Source of the DNA: SCRA01 sp035533275
GTDB taxonomy: Bacteria > Vulcanimicrobiota > Vulcanimicrobiia > Vulcanimicrobiales > SCRA01
Assembly (NCBI GenBank): GCA_035533275.1
Contig: DATLUD010000058.1
Location: forward strand, 1 to 64,000
DNA length: 64,000 nucleotides
Reading direction: 5' to 3'
The notes under the pieces were generated by a model. It was given only the letters and a program-made list of their open reading frames with translations, searched no databases and was not told the DNA's origin. The translations under genes and the position numbers were made by a program. Below are positions 18,721 through 28,864 of this stretch, piece by piece. Positions within the stretch are counted from its first letter, which is position 1. Each line of letters starts with the position of its first letter.

Positions 18721-21700
18721 GCGCTCGCCGAGATGCGTCCCGAGAGATCGTCGATCCAGCGCGCGAGCCGCTCGCCGTCGAGGCGAAGCTGAGCGGTGCG
18801 CGCGCGCTCGCAGAGCGCGAGCGCCGACGCGAAGTCCCCCAGGACGAGGTCCGTCTCGCCCAAGACCAGCAGAAACTCGACGCGCCGCACTTCCGCGGCG
18901 AGGAGCGTCGCTTGCTCGAGGGAGGCTAGGCGGCGCGCGAGCGCGAGGTCGCGCTCCCCCCGCTGCGCGTACGCCAAGGCGAGAGCCGCCAGGGCGTAAG
19001 CGCGCGTCTCCACGTCGCGATCGTCGCGGAGCAGCTCCTCCATGCGCTCGAGTGACGCCCCGGGGGGAACGATGCCGCCGCGCCGGTAGGCGACCAGCGC
19101 GTGCGCGGCGCACTCCAGCTCGCGCCCGGCCAAGCCTCCGGCGCGAAACGACGCGGCGGCATCGCCGAGATCGCGAATCGCCGACGCGTGATCGTTCCGG
19201 TCACCGCGGACGAGACCGCGAACCATCGTCACCTCGGCGATGAGGCCGGCGTTGCCGTGGCGGCGGGCACGCTGCTCCGCCCTGTCAAGGAACTGCTCCG
19301 CTCCCGCGAGGTCGCCCAAATAGAGGTCGGCCTCGGCGGCATTACGCGCCCGAACGGCGGCCTCCCAGGGATGGCCGGCCAAGATCGCGGCTTCGCCGGC
19401 CTCGGCGAACTCCGCGCGCGCGCGCCGGATGCGCCCCGCGCGCAGGTCGAGGATCGCCAGGTTATTGGTGATCGCGCGGAGCTCGCGCTCCGCGTGGTGC
19501 TCCCGGGCCAGGTCGCGGGCGGCTTCGAACCGCGACTGCGCCGTCGCGAGCGATCCGGCGTTGAGGTAGGCGGTGCCCACGGCGTTGAAGGCGCGGATGC
19601 GCGTGAGGATGTTGCATCCGCTCGTGACCAGGTGCTCGCAGGCGCGCTCGGCGCCGTGAGGGTCGGCGGTGCGGCCGTAGAGCATCGCGCGCACGAGCCA
19701 GAGGCTCTCTTCCAGCGACGCCTCGCTCGCCAGCGCTTCGGCGTCGTCGCACAGCGCCAGCCCCTCGCGCACGCGCAATTGCAGCGCTCGCAGGTGCGCC
19801 AGCGCGACTAGGGCCCCCGCGCGCTCGTTGGGCGTGGCGGCTCTGGCGAGGGCGTCGTTCAGGGCCTCCTCCGCGTGCGCGGAGGAGCCGACTTCCAGCT
19901 CCGTGCGTCCGAGCGCCAACGCGAGCGCGTGGCGCCGGGGATCGTGCGCGTCGCTGCGCGCGTAGACCAGCCGCAGCGTGGAGACCCGGCGTGCCAGTTG
20001 CTCGACGGGCTGGAGGCGGGCGATCATCGCGAGCGAGCTGGTCATCGCCTCGTCGGCGTAGGCGTCTCCCGCGCGCGCCAGGTGGTAGGCGGCGACCGCG
20101 GGGCGGCCGTCCATCTCCGGCAGCATTCCCAACCGGCCGTGGAGCTCTTCGGCACGCTCGCGGCCGAGGCTCTCCTCGGCGACTTCGCCGAGCACCTGGT
20201 GGGCCGCCGCGTAGCCGTGGCGGTCGCGTTGCAGCATCCCCAGGGCCATGAGCCGCTCGCAGGCCGCAATCACCTCGCGCTCGTCTGCCGCGAGGGCCTC
20301 CGCGATCATGCGCTCCGTCAGCGGCAGCATGCGCGAGAGCGCGACGAGCTCGAGCACACGGCGATCGCGCGAGGTCAAGCGGGCGATGCGCTCCGCTGAG
20401 GCGGCGCGGAGCTCCGAGGTGATGTCTCCCCCTCCCCGGGCCAGCTCCAGGACGAAGAGCGGGTTCCCGCCGGATCGCGCGGCGATCTCCGTTGGTTCCA
20501 CGCCGGAGCCGACGACGGTGGAGGCCAGCGTCGCCGCCTCGGGCGGCTCGAGCGGTCCCAGCTTGATGACCTCGATGGCGCCGGATGAGAGCTCGATCAC
20601 CTCCGAGGCCGCGGAGTCCTCGAACTCCGGCGTGCGCGCGGTGGCGAGCACGAGCAGCCGTGCCGCGGGAGCGAGCGTGATGAGGGCGGAGAACAGCGCC
20701 ACGGTCTGTTCGTTGGCGGCATGCACGTCGTCGATCGCCAGGACCACCGGCCAGCGGCGCGTCAGGTTCTCGATCGCCGCGATCAGCGCCGTCCGGTAGC
20801 GCTGGATCTCCAGGTAGCCGGGAAGCGGCGGCAAGGGAGCGGCCGTGGGCAGGCGCAGGGGCAGCGCCTGCGAGATGCGCAGCAGGCGCGGGGCGATGCC
20901 GGCGAAGATCTCGAGGACGTCATCGTCGGAGAGCGCCTCGATCGCGCGGTCGAGCGCCGCGGTCAACAAGCTGAAGGTGCTGATCTCCGAGACGTTCCAG
21001 CACGCGATCGAGAGGACGAGCGCCCCGCGGTCCTGGGCCTCCGCGATCGTCTCCGCCGCCGTGCGCGACTTGCCGACGCCGGCGTCGCCGACGAGCAGCG
21101 CGGTGCCTCCGACGCCGTCGAAGGCGCGGTCCAAGAGGTCCCCCAAGCGCGCGACCTCGAGCTGCCGCCCGACGAAGCGCGGTCCCGGCGGCGGCGACCA
21201 GAGAGCGGGCGGACCCTGCCGCGCGCTCCGGGATGAAGCATCGGCGAGCGCCGTCTCGCGCAGCCCGCGAACCTCGGCGGAGAGCTGCTCCTCGCCGCCG
21301 ATGGCGGCGGCGAGGCGCCGCACCGTTTGCTGCGCGTCGTTGCGCAAGCCCAGGCGCACCTGCAGACCCAGGAGAGCCGCGGCGATCGCCTCGTCGGATG
21401 GCTCGCCTTCGAAGGCCAAGCGCAGCGTCCGCTCGCCGTAGGCGAGATCGCGCTCGCCGCCCTCGCGTGCGAGCACCTCGCCGTAGCGCACGAGCAGCGC
21501 GCGGTGGACCGCCGCGACGGCGTCTCGCCGCGCCGCCGGCCACTCCTCGTACAGGTCCTCGGGAAGCAGCGGGCCGTGATAGCGCTCGAGCGCGGTGCGC
21601 AGGGCGTCGCGGTCGGGCGGCTCCGCGGCGAGCGCGCGCGCGGCGGCGCTCTCGAACTCGTCGAGATCGACGCGCCACCAGCCCGGCGTCAAGGCCACGC

Positions 21701-21980
21701 GGCCGCGGTGCGTGGAGATCGCCTCGGACACCTCGTGCGCGGCGAGCGTGCGCCGCAAGGCATGCACGGCGCCGCGCAGATTGGTGCGCGCCGCCGCCGG
21801 CGGCGAGTTGGGCCAGAGGGCCATCGAGACGGCCGCGGCGCTCGCCGCGTGCGCGGGTTGGACGAGGAGGTACTTCAGGAGAGCGCTCTGACGGCGCAGC
21901 GCGAGTACTCCAGCCATCTCTCCGTCGACGCGAACGACCTCGAAACGGCCGAGAACCCGGGCATCGAGGCGAGGCGCCAT
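18657..21980 (-). CDS. BTAD-type regulator with AAA ATPase and TPR-like array
   Basis: A 1107-residue regulator. It contains a winged helix (about 1-95; RVLGRFEVVRVDG, ALWPNSPPAAARTNLRGAVHALRR), BTAD (about 105-250), an AAA/STAND ATPase (Walker A GDAGVGKS starting at 298; Walker B VVLAIDDVH) and a long helical repeat region (about 650-1080) of TPR type. Such proteins hold their ATPase closed until an inducer binds the repeats. The start is ATG 21980 with GGAG 9 bases upstream. Walker A falls at the same residue as in the convergent regulator, so the two N-terminal halves are paralogous. The target genes are unknown. Confidence 0.85.
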   Translation of the reverse strand: MAPRLDARVLGRFEVVRVDGEMAGVLALRRQSALLKYLLVQPAHAASAAAVSMALWPNSPPAAARTNLRGAVHALRRTLAAHEVSEAISTHRGRVALTPGWWRVDLDEFESAAARALAAEPPDRDALRTALERYHGPLLPEDLYEEWPAARRDAVAAVHRALLVRYGEVLAREGGERDLAYGERTLRLAFEGEPSDEAIAAALLGLQVRLGLRNDAQQTVRRLAAAIGGEEQLSAEVRGLRETALADASSRSARQGPPALWSPPPGPRFVGRQLEVARLGDLLDRAFDGVGGTALLVGDAGVGKSRTAAETIAEAQDRGALVLSIACWNVSEISTFSLLTAALDRAIEALSDDDVLEIFAGIAPRLLRISQALPLRLPTAAPLPPLPGYLEIQRYRTALIAAIENLTRRWPVVLAIDDVHAANEQTVALFSALITLAPAARLLVLATARTPEFEDSAASEVIELSSGAIEVIKLGPLEPPEAATLASTVVGSGVEPTEIAARSGGNPLFVLELARGGGDITSELRAASAERIARLTSRDRRVLELVALSRMLPLTERMIAEALAADEREVIAACERLMALGMLQRDRHGYAAAHQVLGEVAEESLGRERAEELHGRLGMLPEMDGRPAVAAYHLARAGDAYADEAMTSSLAMIARLQPVEQLARRVSTLRLVYARSDAHDPRRHALALALGRTELEVGSSAHAEEALNDALARAATPNERAGALVALAHLRALQLRVREGLALCDDAEALASEASLEESLWLVRAMLYGRTADPHGAERACEHLVTSGCNILTRIRAFNAVGTAYLNAGSLATAQSRFEAARDLAREHHAERELRAITNNLAILDLRAGRIRRARAEFAEAGEAAILAGHPWEAAVRARNAAEADLYLGDLAGAEQFLDRAEQRARRHGNAGLIAEVTMVRGLVRGDRNDHASAIRDLGDAAASFRAGGLAGRELECAAHALVAYRRGGIVPPGASLERMEELLRDDRDVETRAYALAALALAYAQRGERDLALARRLASLEQATLLAAEVRRVEFLLVLGETDLVLGDFASALALCERARTAQLRLDGERLARWIDDLSGRISASAQRGPADARISASASRSTKRL

Positions 21981-22126
21981 CGTCGAGCTCTCCGCAGCGG
22001 CATGCCGACCCGGCCACGGCACAGGGTGGAGTGGGTTCGCTGCCGCGCCGGCTCGGTCCCTCAGGCCGGCAACGCGGGCGCGGCGTTCTCGCGCAATGGG
22101 CTTGCGGCCGGCCGCTCGCTCGACAG

Positions 22127-22975
22127 ATGACCGGCGTGAAGGCTCTCTGTGCGCAGTCCGCGTTGTACGATGCGCTGGCGCGGGCTCGCAGTCGCGTGGA
22201 GGCCAGCGCGTTCATGGCCGCGCCGGACTTTCGTCATGCCCTCGAAGATGCCGCGCGGCGCGGCGTCGCGGTCACGCTGCGCCTCTGCGGTCGTCAGCCT
22301 GCCGATGGCGAGCCTGTCGCGGCGCTCGCGGCGCAGGCCGCCGCCATGCGCGCGGCAGGCGTGCGCGTCGTCATGGACGACGGTGCGCGGATCCGCCACC
22401 TCAAGGCCGTGGTGATCGACGATCGTGAGGCCTTTCTCGCCGATCGCAACTTCGCGCGCGACGAGACGCTCGTGCGCACGGACGACGTGCGCGCCGTGAC
22501 CCGCGCGATCGTGAGGGGATCCGCGCGCTCGCGCGACGTCCTTCTCGACGAGAAGGGCCGGGTGCTGCGGCTGGAGGCGGATTTGGTGAGCGCGGCGCCC
22601 CCCGGCACCGACGTCTTGGCCGTCACCGAATATGCCGGACCGTCGCTGTTGGCGCGAGCGCTGCTGGAGCGTGCCGGCGACGTGCACGCAACGTTGGTGG
22701 TGGGGCGCGCCGGATCGGCGATGCCGCTCGAAGCCGAGACGCTGGCGGACCTTGCCGCGCACGGCGTCCGAGTCGTGATCGCGAACACAGCCGAGAAGGG
22801 CATATGCGTCGGCGACATCGCGATCGTCACCTCCGCGAACGCCACGCCCGGGCAGCCCTCGATGAGCGAGTGGGCGGCGCGCTTCGACGGCGTGCAAGCG
22901 CGCACGCTGCGCGACCATTTCGCGCAGATCGCGGCGCGCGCGTCCGAAAGGAAGACGAGGTGCGTGCTGGAATGA
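22127..22975 (+). CDS. Phospholipase D-like protein with one intact HKD motif
   Basis: A 282-residue protein with a PLD-like N-terminal half. The motif HLKAVVID within RIRHLKAVVIDDREAFLADRNF matches HxKxxxxD followed by the family D/N. The equivalent segment in the second half (EKGICVGDIAIVTSANATPG) has lost the histidine and the lysine spacing, so an active dimer or an inactive half is possible. There is no signal peptide. It starts 146 bp from the divergent BTAD regulator. Substrate (lipid, nucleic acid or other phosphodiester) is unknown. Confidence 0.7.
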   Translation: MTGVKALCAQSALYDALARARSRVEASAFMAAPDFRHALEDAARRGVAVTLRLCGRQPADGEPVAALAAQAAAMRAAGVRVVMDDGARIRHLKAVVIDDREAFLADRNFARDETLVRTDDVRAVTRAIVRGSARSRDVLLDEKGRVLRLEADLVSAAPPGTDVLAVTEYAGPSLLARALLERAGDVHATLVVGRAGSAMPLEAETLADLAAHGVRVVIANTAEKGICVGDIAIVTSANATPGQPSMSEWAARFDGVQARTLRDHFAQIAARASERKTRCVLE

Positions 22976-23030
22976 CGGCCGCACGCTTAGAGGATCGGCG
23001 GCGTTCGTGCGCCGCACGCCAGGAGGTTAC

Positions 23031-23435
23031 ATGCGCGTTCATCTTACCGTCGCCGCCGCGGTGGCGTTCGCCGCAGTGAGCCTGATGCCGGCGCTGGCGG
23101 CACCGCCGCCGGAGAAGATCGGCATCGAGGGGCTCAACAACTCCGGGGAGGCGGGCGTCGTCACCCTGACCGCCAAGGGCAACAAGACGCTTGTCTCGCT
23201 TCAGGTAGAAGGCGAGCCGAAGGGCGCGAAGGAGCCCTCCCACATCCACCGCGGCCCCTGCGACCACCTCAACCCGGTGCCGGCCTATCCGCTCAACCCG
23301 CTGGTGAACGGTCGCTCGACCACGGTCGTCAACGCGCCGCTCTCCAAGCTGATGTCCGGCAACTACAGCGTCAACGTCCACCAGTCCGTGAAAAACCTGA
23401 AGCACTACGTCGCCTGCGGCCAGCTCGTGGAGTGA
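23031..23435 (+). CDS. Small secreted protein, first of a tandem paralogous pair
   Basis: A 134-residue exported protein. The start is ATG 23031 (CAGGAGGTTAC upstream) and the signal peptide ends near ALAAPPP. The mature part has GLNNSGEAGVVTL, SHIHRGPCDHLNPVPAYPLNPLVNG and SGNYSVNVHQS, and ends in HYVACGQL. The two cysteines in the HIHRGPC and VACG motifs could form a disulfide, as in small Cu/Zn-SOD-like or CHRD-like beta proteins. That fold is a guess from the motifs; metal ligands are incomplete. The next gene is a duplicate. Confidence 0.75.
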   Translation: MRVHLTVAAAVAFAAVSLMPALAAPPPEKIGIEGLNNSGEAGVVTLTAKGNKTLVSLQVEGEPKGAKEPSHIHRGPCDHLNPVPAYPLNPLVNGRSTTVVNAPLSKLMSGNYSVNVHQSVKNLKHYVACGQLVE

Positions 23436-23486
23436 CCAGGCATACCGGCTGGCGGGGTTTGGGTAAGAGAGGCGAGAGGAGGGACT

Positions 23487-23894
23487 ATGCGAACTCGTCT
23501 ATCGATTCTAGCCTTGATGCTTGCCCTGGCCGCGACGGGGGTGGCTTCGGCGCAGGTCCTCAGCCGCGAGCGCGGCATCGGGCAGCTCAACAACTCCGGA
23601 CAGGTCGGCTACATGATGCTCTACCCGCGGGGGTCACGGACGCTGGTGCGGATCGTGCTCCTGGGTGAGCCCGCGGGCCGGGTGGAGCCGGCCCACATCC
23701 ATCGCGGGGAATGCCCGGACATCGATCCGGTCCCGGCCTACCCGCTCAACGCGGTCGTGAACGGGCACTCGCTCACCCTGGTGAACGCCCCCATCGACAA
23801 GCTCATGTCGGGCAACTACAGCATCAACGTCCACGCCAGTCCGCAGAACATCAAGCACTACGTGGCTTGCGGTTACCTGACCCCGGGCAGCTAG
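23487..23894 (+). CDS. Small secreted protein, second of a tandem paralogous pair
   Basis: A 135-residue paralogue of the upstream gene, sharing LNNSGxxGxxxL, HIHRGxC, PVPAYPLN, VVNGxSxTxVNAP, KLMSGNYSxNVHxS and HYVACGxL. The signal peptide is MRTRLSILALMLALAATGVASAQ, and the RBS GGAGG lies 7 bases before the ATG. The gene follows the first copy by 51 bp, so the two form an operon. All the conserved histidines and cysteines are kept, so both copies are probably functional. The stop overlaps the convergent EamA gene by 4 bases. Confidence 0.75.
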   Translation: MRTRLSILALMLALAATGVASAQVLSRERGIGQLNNSGQVGYMMLYPRGSRTLVRIVLLGEPAGRVEPAHIHRGECPDIDPVPAYPLNAVVNGHSLTLVNAPIDKLMSGNYSINVHASPQNIKHYVACGYLTPGS

Positions 23895-24817
23895 CCCGCG
23901 TTCGCGGGAGCGGTCTCGACTGAAGGGGGGCGTCGGCGGCCGCCGGCGCCCCCCTTCGCGCCGGCGAGGGCCAGGGCGATGCCCGCCAGCACCAGTGCCG
24001 CGCCCATGGCGTCCTGGAGCGTGAAGCGCTCGCCCGCCCCGGCCACGCCGATGATCACCGCGACCACCGGGATCATCAAGCCCGAGAGACCCACCGTCGA
24101 GGCCGGCAGCCGCCGCAGCAGCATATAGTTGAGCAAGAAGGCGATGCCGCTGCCGAAGAGGCTCAAGTAGCCCAGTGCCGCGAGCGAGGGGATGGCGAAC
24201 GCCCGTGCGTCGTGCGGCTCGAGGAACCACCCGAGCGTGCCGAAGGTGAGCGCCGAGATCAGCATCGCCGGCGGTATCACCACCAGGGGTTGCGCATGCT
24301 CCTGATGGCGCTTGATGTAGACGTTGCCGAAGGCCGCCAGCAACGCCGCGGCCAGGATCTCGGCCACGCCCACCAGCGTGCCGTGCTGCGTGCCGGCGAA
24401 CGAGATCGCCGCGACGCCCGCCAACGCCAGCAGAGAGCCGGTGACCTTGCGCGCGGTGAGGCTCTCGCCCGCCAGGAAATACGCGAAGATCATGATCCAG
24501 AACGGCGCGGTGCCGAAGAGGACCGCCGTGAGTCCCGACGAGATATGCTCCTCGGCGAAATACGTCAAGGCGTAATTGAGGCCGAAGAGCGCGACGGAGG
24601 TGACGCCGACCACGCGCCAGGCTTCGCGGCCGCGCGGCGGTCGAGCTCCGGCAACGCGCGCGATCGCCAGGACGAAGAGCCCCGCGATCAGATAGCGCAG
24701 TCCCACGCCTTGTAGGGGCGGCATGTATGCGAGCCCCCATTTGATGGCCAGCCACGTGGTGCTCCAGATCAGCACCATGCCGGCATAGGCGGCGACGATC
24801 TTGACGCGTTCGTTCAT
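23891..24817 (-). CDS. EamA-family (DMT superfamily) transporter
   Basis: A 308-residue inner-membrane protein with ten predicted helices in two EamA repeats. The first begins AAYAGMVLIWSTTWLAIKWGL and the second AEILAAALLAAFGNVYIKRH. It has the usual SSGLTAVLFGTAPFWIMIFAYF helix pair and a polar Gly-rich C-terminus. It is probably an exporter of metabolites or drugs. It lies 12 bp after a second EamA gene; both face away from a LysR regulator that likely controls them. Confidence 0.9.
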   Translation of the reverse strand: MNERVKIVAAYAGMVLIWSTTWLAIKWGLAYMPPLQGVGLRYLIAGLFVLAIARVAGARPPRGREAWRVVGVTSVALFGLNYALTYFAEEHISSGLTAVLFGTAPFWIMIFAYFLAGESLTARKVTGSLLALAGVAAISFAGTQHGTLVGVAEILAAALLAAFGNVYIKRHQEHAQPLVVIPPAMLISALTFGTLGWFLEPHDARAFAIPSLAALGYLSLFGSGIAFLLNYMLLRRLPASTVGLSGLMIPVVAVIIGVAGAGERFTLQDAMGAALVLAGIALALAGAKGGAGGRRRPPSVETAPANAG

Positions 24818-24829
24818 GAGTGCGCGGCG

Positions 24830-25774
24830 CTAGCGTTCGGCCGGAACGGTGATCAGCGCCCAGAGGTTGGCCAGCGGCGTGGTGAGCGAGAAGCGTGCCA
24901 GGATCTGCGAGGCGGCCAAGCCTCCGATGCAGACGGCCGCGCCGACGATCTCGTACGCGGTGAGCCGGGTGTGCAGGAAGATCATGGCGGCCAAGCCCGC
25001 CACGATGGGCACCGCGAAATTGAAGAGCGAGGCGGGGCCGGCGCCGATCTTGGCGATGCCCCAGCTCCAGAGCTGATAGCCGAGGACCATCGGAAAGACG
25101 GTGGAGTACGCCAGGAGCGCCCAGTCCGTGGAGCTGATCCGCGAGAAGTCCTGATGCGCCAGGTTCCAGAGCCCGCCGGGCACGATCATCGCGGCTCCGA
25201 GCGTGAGGGTGATGGCGATGAGCGACGCCGGCGAGTAGCGCCCCAGCAGCCGCCCCGCCAACACATTGTACCCGGCGAAGATGGCCGCTCCCGCGAGCGT
25301 CAGCAGGTCGCCCAGGCCGATCGCCGCGCGCCCGCTGAATGCGCCTTCGAACACGGCGACGCCCAGGATGGCGATGAGGGCGCCGATCCAGCGGCCGGAG
25401 CGCGAGCGCTCGTGCCCCAGCGCCACCGCCAGGACCAGCGTGAAGATCGGTGCCAGCGAGCTCAACAGCGCAGATGCGAACGCCGTGGTGTGAGCCAATC
25501 CCAGAATGTAGAAATACTGGTAGACGCCGGAGCCGCAGGCTGCGGCCGCCAACAGCAGGGGGAGGTCGCGCCGCTCCACCCTCAGCGAGGCGCCGCGCGC
25601 CGCCGCGATCCCGACCGCCAAGGGAGCCATCATCAGGAAGCGCAGCGCCGAGAATCCCAGCGGATCCCAGTCGCGGAACGACGCCTTCAAGGCCACCGTG
25701 TTGAAGCCCCAGAGAAAGATGACCGTCGTCAGACCGAGGTAGACCAGCCAGCGAGGGGTCGAACGGGGCGCCAT
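24830..25774 (-). CDS. EamA-family (DMT superfamily) transporter
   Basis: A 314-residue ten-helix transporter. Repeat one starts VYLGLTTVIFLWGFNTVALK with AFASALLSSLAPIFTLVLAVAL, and repeat two starts GLGDLLTLAGAAIFAGYNVLAG. It is paralogous to the next gene, and the two could act as a pair or have separate substrates. Its ATG lies only 8 bases beyond the candidate -10 TATGCT, so the transcript would be nearly leaderless. Confidence 0.9.
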   Translation of the reverse strand: MAPRSTPRWLVYLGLTTVIFLWGFNTVALKASFRDWDPLGFSALRFLMMAPLAVGIAAARGASLRVERRDLPLLLAAAACGSGVYQYFYILGLAHTTAFASALLSSLAPIFTLVLAVALGHERSRSGRWIGALIAILGVAVFEGAFSGRAAIGLGDLLTLAGAAIFAGYNVLAGRLLGRYSPASLIAITLTLGAAMIVPGGLWNLAHQDFSRISSTDWALLAYSTVFPMVLGYQLWSWGIAKIGAGPASLFNFAVPIVAGLAAMIFLHTRLTAYEIVGAAVCIGGLAASQILARFSLTTPLANLWALITVPAER

Positions 25775-25776
25775 GA

Positions 25777-25813
25777 TTGTTTAGCATAGTCTGCGGTTGC
25801 TATAATGTAAATC
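25777..25813. promoter_or_regulatory. Overlapping divergent promoters, lysR gene and EamA operon
   Basis: On the plus strand TTGTTT (25777-25782), 18 bases, TATAAT (25801-25806) reads toward the lysR-type gene. On the minus strand TTTACA, 17 bases, TATGCT (minus-strand complement of 25783-25788) reads toward the EamA genes. The two promoters interleave, so a regulator bound here would affect both directions. The local sequence is AT-rich compared with the surroundings. Confidence 0.55.
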
Positions 25814-25846
25814 TCGATAACCTTCACGAACCTATAAGAGAATCAG

Positions 25847-26749
25847 ATGAACGTCAACCATCTGCGCGCCGCGGTCGAGGTCGCCCGCTCGGGCAGCTTC
25901 ACCCGCGCGGCGGAGACGCTGGGGTTGACCCAAGCGGCCGTCTCCCAGCACGTCGCGGCGCTCGAGCGCCGCTTGGGCGCCCCGCTCTTCGACCGAATCA
26001 AGCGCAAGGTCGTCCCCTCGGCGGCCGGGATCGCCTTCTTGGACCGCGCGCAGCGGGCGCTGGCCGAGCTCGAGAACGGGACGGTGGCCGTCGAGTCGCT
26101 GCTCCGCGGCGAGGGGGGCACGCTGCGCGTGGCCTCGTTGCAGTCGGTGGCCGGCCGCCTGCTCCCGCGTGTGGCGCTCTCCTTCCGGCGCTCGCACCCG
26201 CAGGTGGACCTGCGCATCCGCGAAGGCGAGGACGACGACGTGGCGCGGTGGCTGGCGGACGGCACGGCGGACATCGGCTTCGTGGAGGGAACCGACGGCG
26301 CGCTCGAGGCGGACGTGACGCCGCTGTTCACCGAGGACTTCCAACTGGCCGTGCATCCGGGTCACCCGCTCGCGCGGCGCCGGCGCGTCTCCCTGCGTGA
26401 GATCGCCGCGGAGCCGTTCGCCTACAGCGGCGACGCGCATTGCTCCACGATCCAGACTCGCGCCTTCTCGGTGATCGGCATCAACCCGCCCGTGGCCGTG
26501 CGCTCCTCCAACCTCACGACGACCGGAGGGTTCGTGAGGGCGGGAGTCGCCGTGGCGCTGGTGCCACGGCTCTGCATTCCCCTGCTGGGCAACGTGGTGG
26601 GCATCGACGTCAGCGAGCCGCTGCTCACGCGCACGATCGGCATCGCCACGCCCCGCAACCGCTTTCGCACGCCCAGCGTGATCGCGTTCATCGAGATCGT
26701 CAAGAGGACGATCCCGGAGTTCGTCGAGCGGACGGCGCTCGCCGTCTAG
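25847..26749 (+). CDS. LysR-family transcriptional regulator
   Basis: A 300-residue regulator. The N-terminal helix-turn-helix (about 1-60) reads LRAAVEVARSGSFTRAAETLGLTQAAVSQHVAALERRLGAPLFDR, cut here into its typical order of helices. The substrate-binding domain (about 90-290) has the two-lobed periplasmic-binding-protein pattern (LRVASLQSVAGRLLPRV, VALVPRLCIPLLG). It is divergent from two EamA exporters with shared promoter DNA, the usual arrangement for autoregulation and control of the neighbours. The gene ends 7 bp from the convergent XRE-like gene. Confidence 0.92.
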   Translation: MNVNHLRAAVEVARSGSFTRAAETLGLTQAAVSQHVAALERRLGAPLFDRIKRKVVPSAAGIAFLDRAQRALAELENGTVAVESLLRGEGGTLRVASLQSVAGRLLPRVALSFRRSHPQVDLRIREGEDDDVARWLADGTADIGFVEGTDGALEADVTPLFTEDFQLAVHPGHPLARRRRVSLREIAAEPFAYSGDAHCSTIQTRAFSVIGINPPVAVRSSNLTTTGGFVRAGVAVALVPRLCIPLLGNVVGIDVSEPLLTRTIGIATPRNRFRTPSVIAFIEIVKRTIPEFVERTALAV

Positions 26750-26756
26750 CCGCTCC

Positions 26757-27014
26757 TCAGGGACCCAGCAAGTACTGCACGGGCGTGGTCTCGCCGCCGA
26801 AGAACCACTCCGGCGCCTGTCCGTAGACCTCCGCCAGGTCGGCCAGCTCGTCTTCATCCAGCGCGAGCGTGCCGGCCTCGGCCGCCTCCAGGCGCTCGTC
26901 CTCCACGTCGCCCTCCTCCGCCGCAGTCTCGAGCGAGAAGCCGCGCCGCACGCGCGCGCTCATCAGCCGCTCGCCCACGAACCTCAGCAACTCACGCCGG
27001 TCGCGCTCAGCCAT
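26757..27014 (-). CDS. Small XRE-like helix-turn-helix protein
   Basis: An 85-residue protein with an N-terminal helix-turn-helix of Cro/CI type (RLMSARVRRGFSLETAAEEG, RLEAAEAGTLALDEDELADLAEVYG). It is strongly acidic in the middle. The C-terminus APEWFFGGETTPVQYLLGP resembles the tail of short XRE regulators, with Trp-Phe following the last helix. It has no toxin partner beside it. Its promoter must lie in the region that also carries the 27.1-kb inverted-repeat element. Confidence 0.7.
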   Translation of the reverse strand: MAERDRRELLRFVGERLMSARVRRGFSLETAAEEGDVEDERLEAAEAGTLALDEDELADLAEVYGQAPEWFFGGETTPVQYLLGP

Positions 27015-27063
27015 GCCTCGTTCTTACCCGCGCCGCGGCGTCACGCGATCATCTTGACGACAT

Positions 27064-27203
27064 GGGGCGGGATGGTGGCTCCCGTGAGGGGCTCTGAACG
27101 AGCCGCGAGAGACATGGACGGCGGAGCGGCGAGGAAGGCGGCAGCGCGCTGCGCAGGAGAGCGCGGAGCGCGAGCGGCCCGAATGGGAGCCACCACCCCG
27201 CCC
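27064..27203. repeat. Long inverted-repeat element, copy 1
   Basis: The arms are 27065-27083 and 27185-27203, 19 bases with one mismatch that becomes a G-U pair in minus-strand RNA. About 100 bases lie between. The interior carries GACATGGACGGCG, CGCAGGAGAGCG and CCCGAATGGG. These match the element at 49550-49700 (CATGGATGGCG, CGCAGGAGAGCG, CCCGAGTGGG) in the same order, while the arms themselves differ in sequence. It contains no ORF that I can support. It could be a structured RNA or a small non-coding repeat. Confidence 0.65.
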
Positions 27204-27210
27204 ACAGGCC

Positions 27211-28794
<1,584 letters not shown>

Positions 28795-28864
28795 GCGCGG
28801 GGCTTCGGGGGGCGCCTGCGGCTCTCTTGCAGGCAAAGCCCGGTCGCGGGTGAACTGGCCGACG

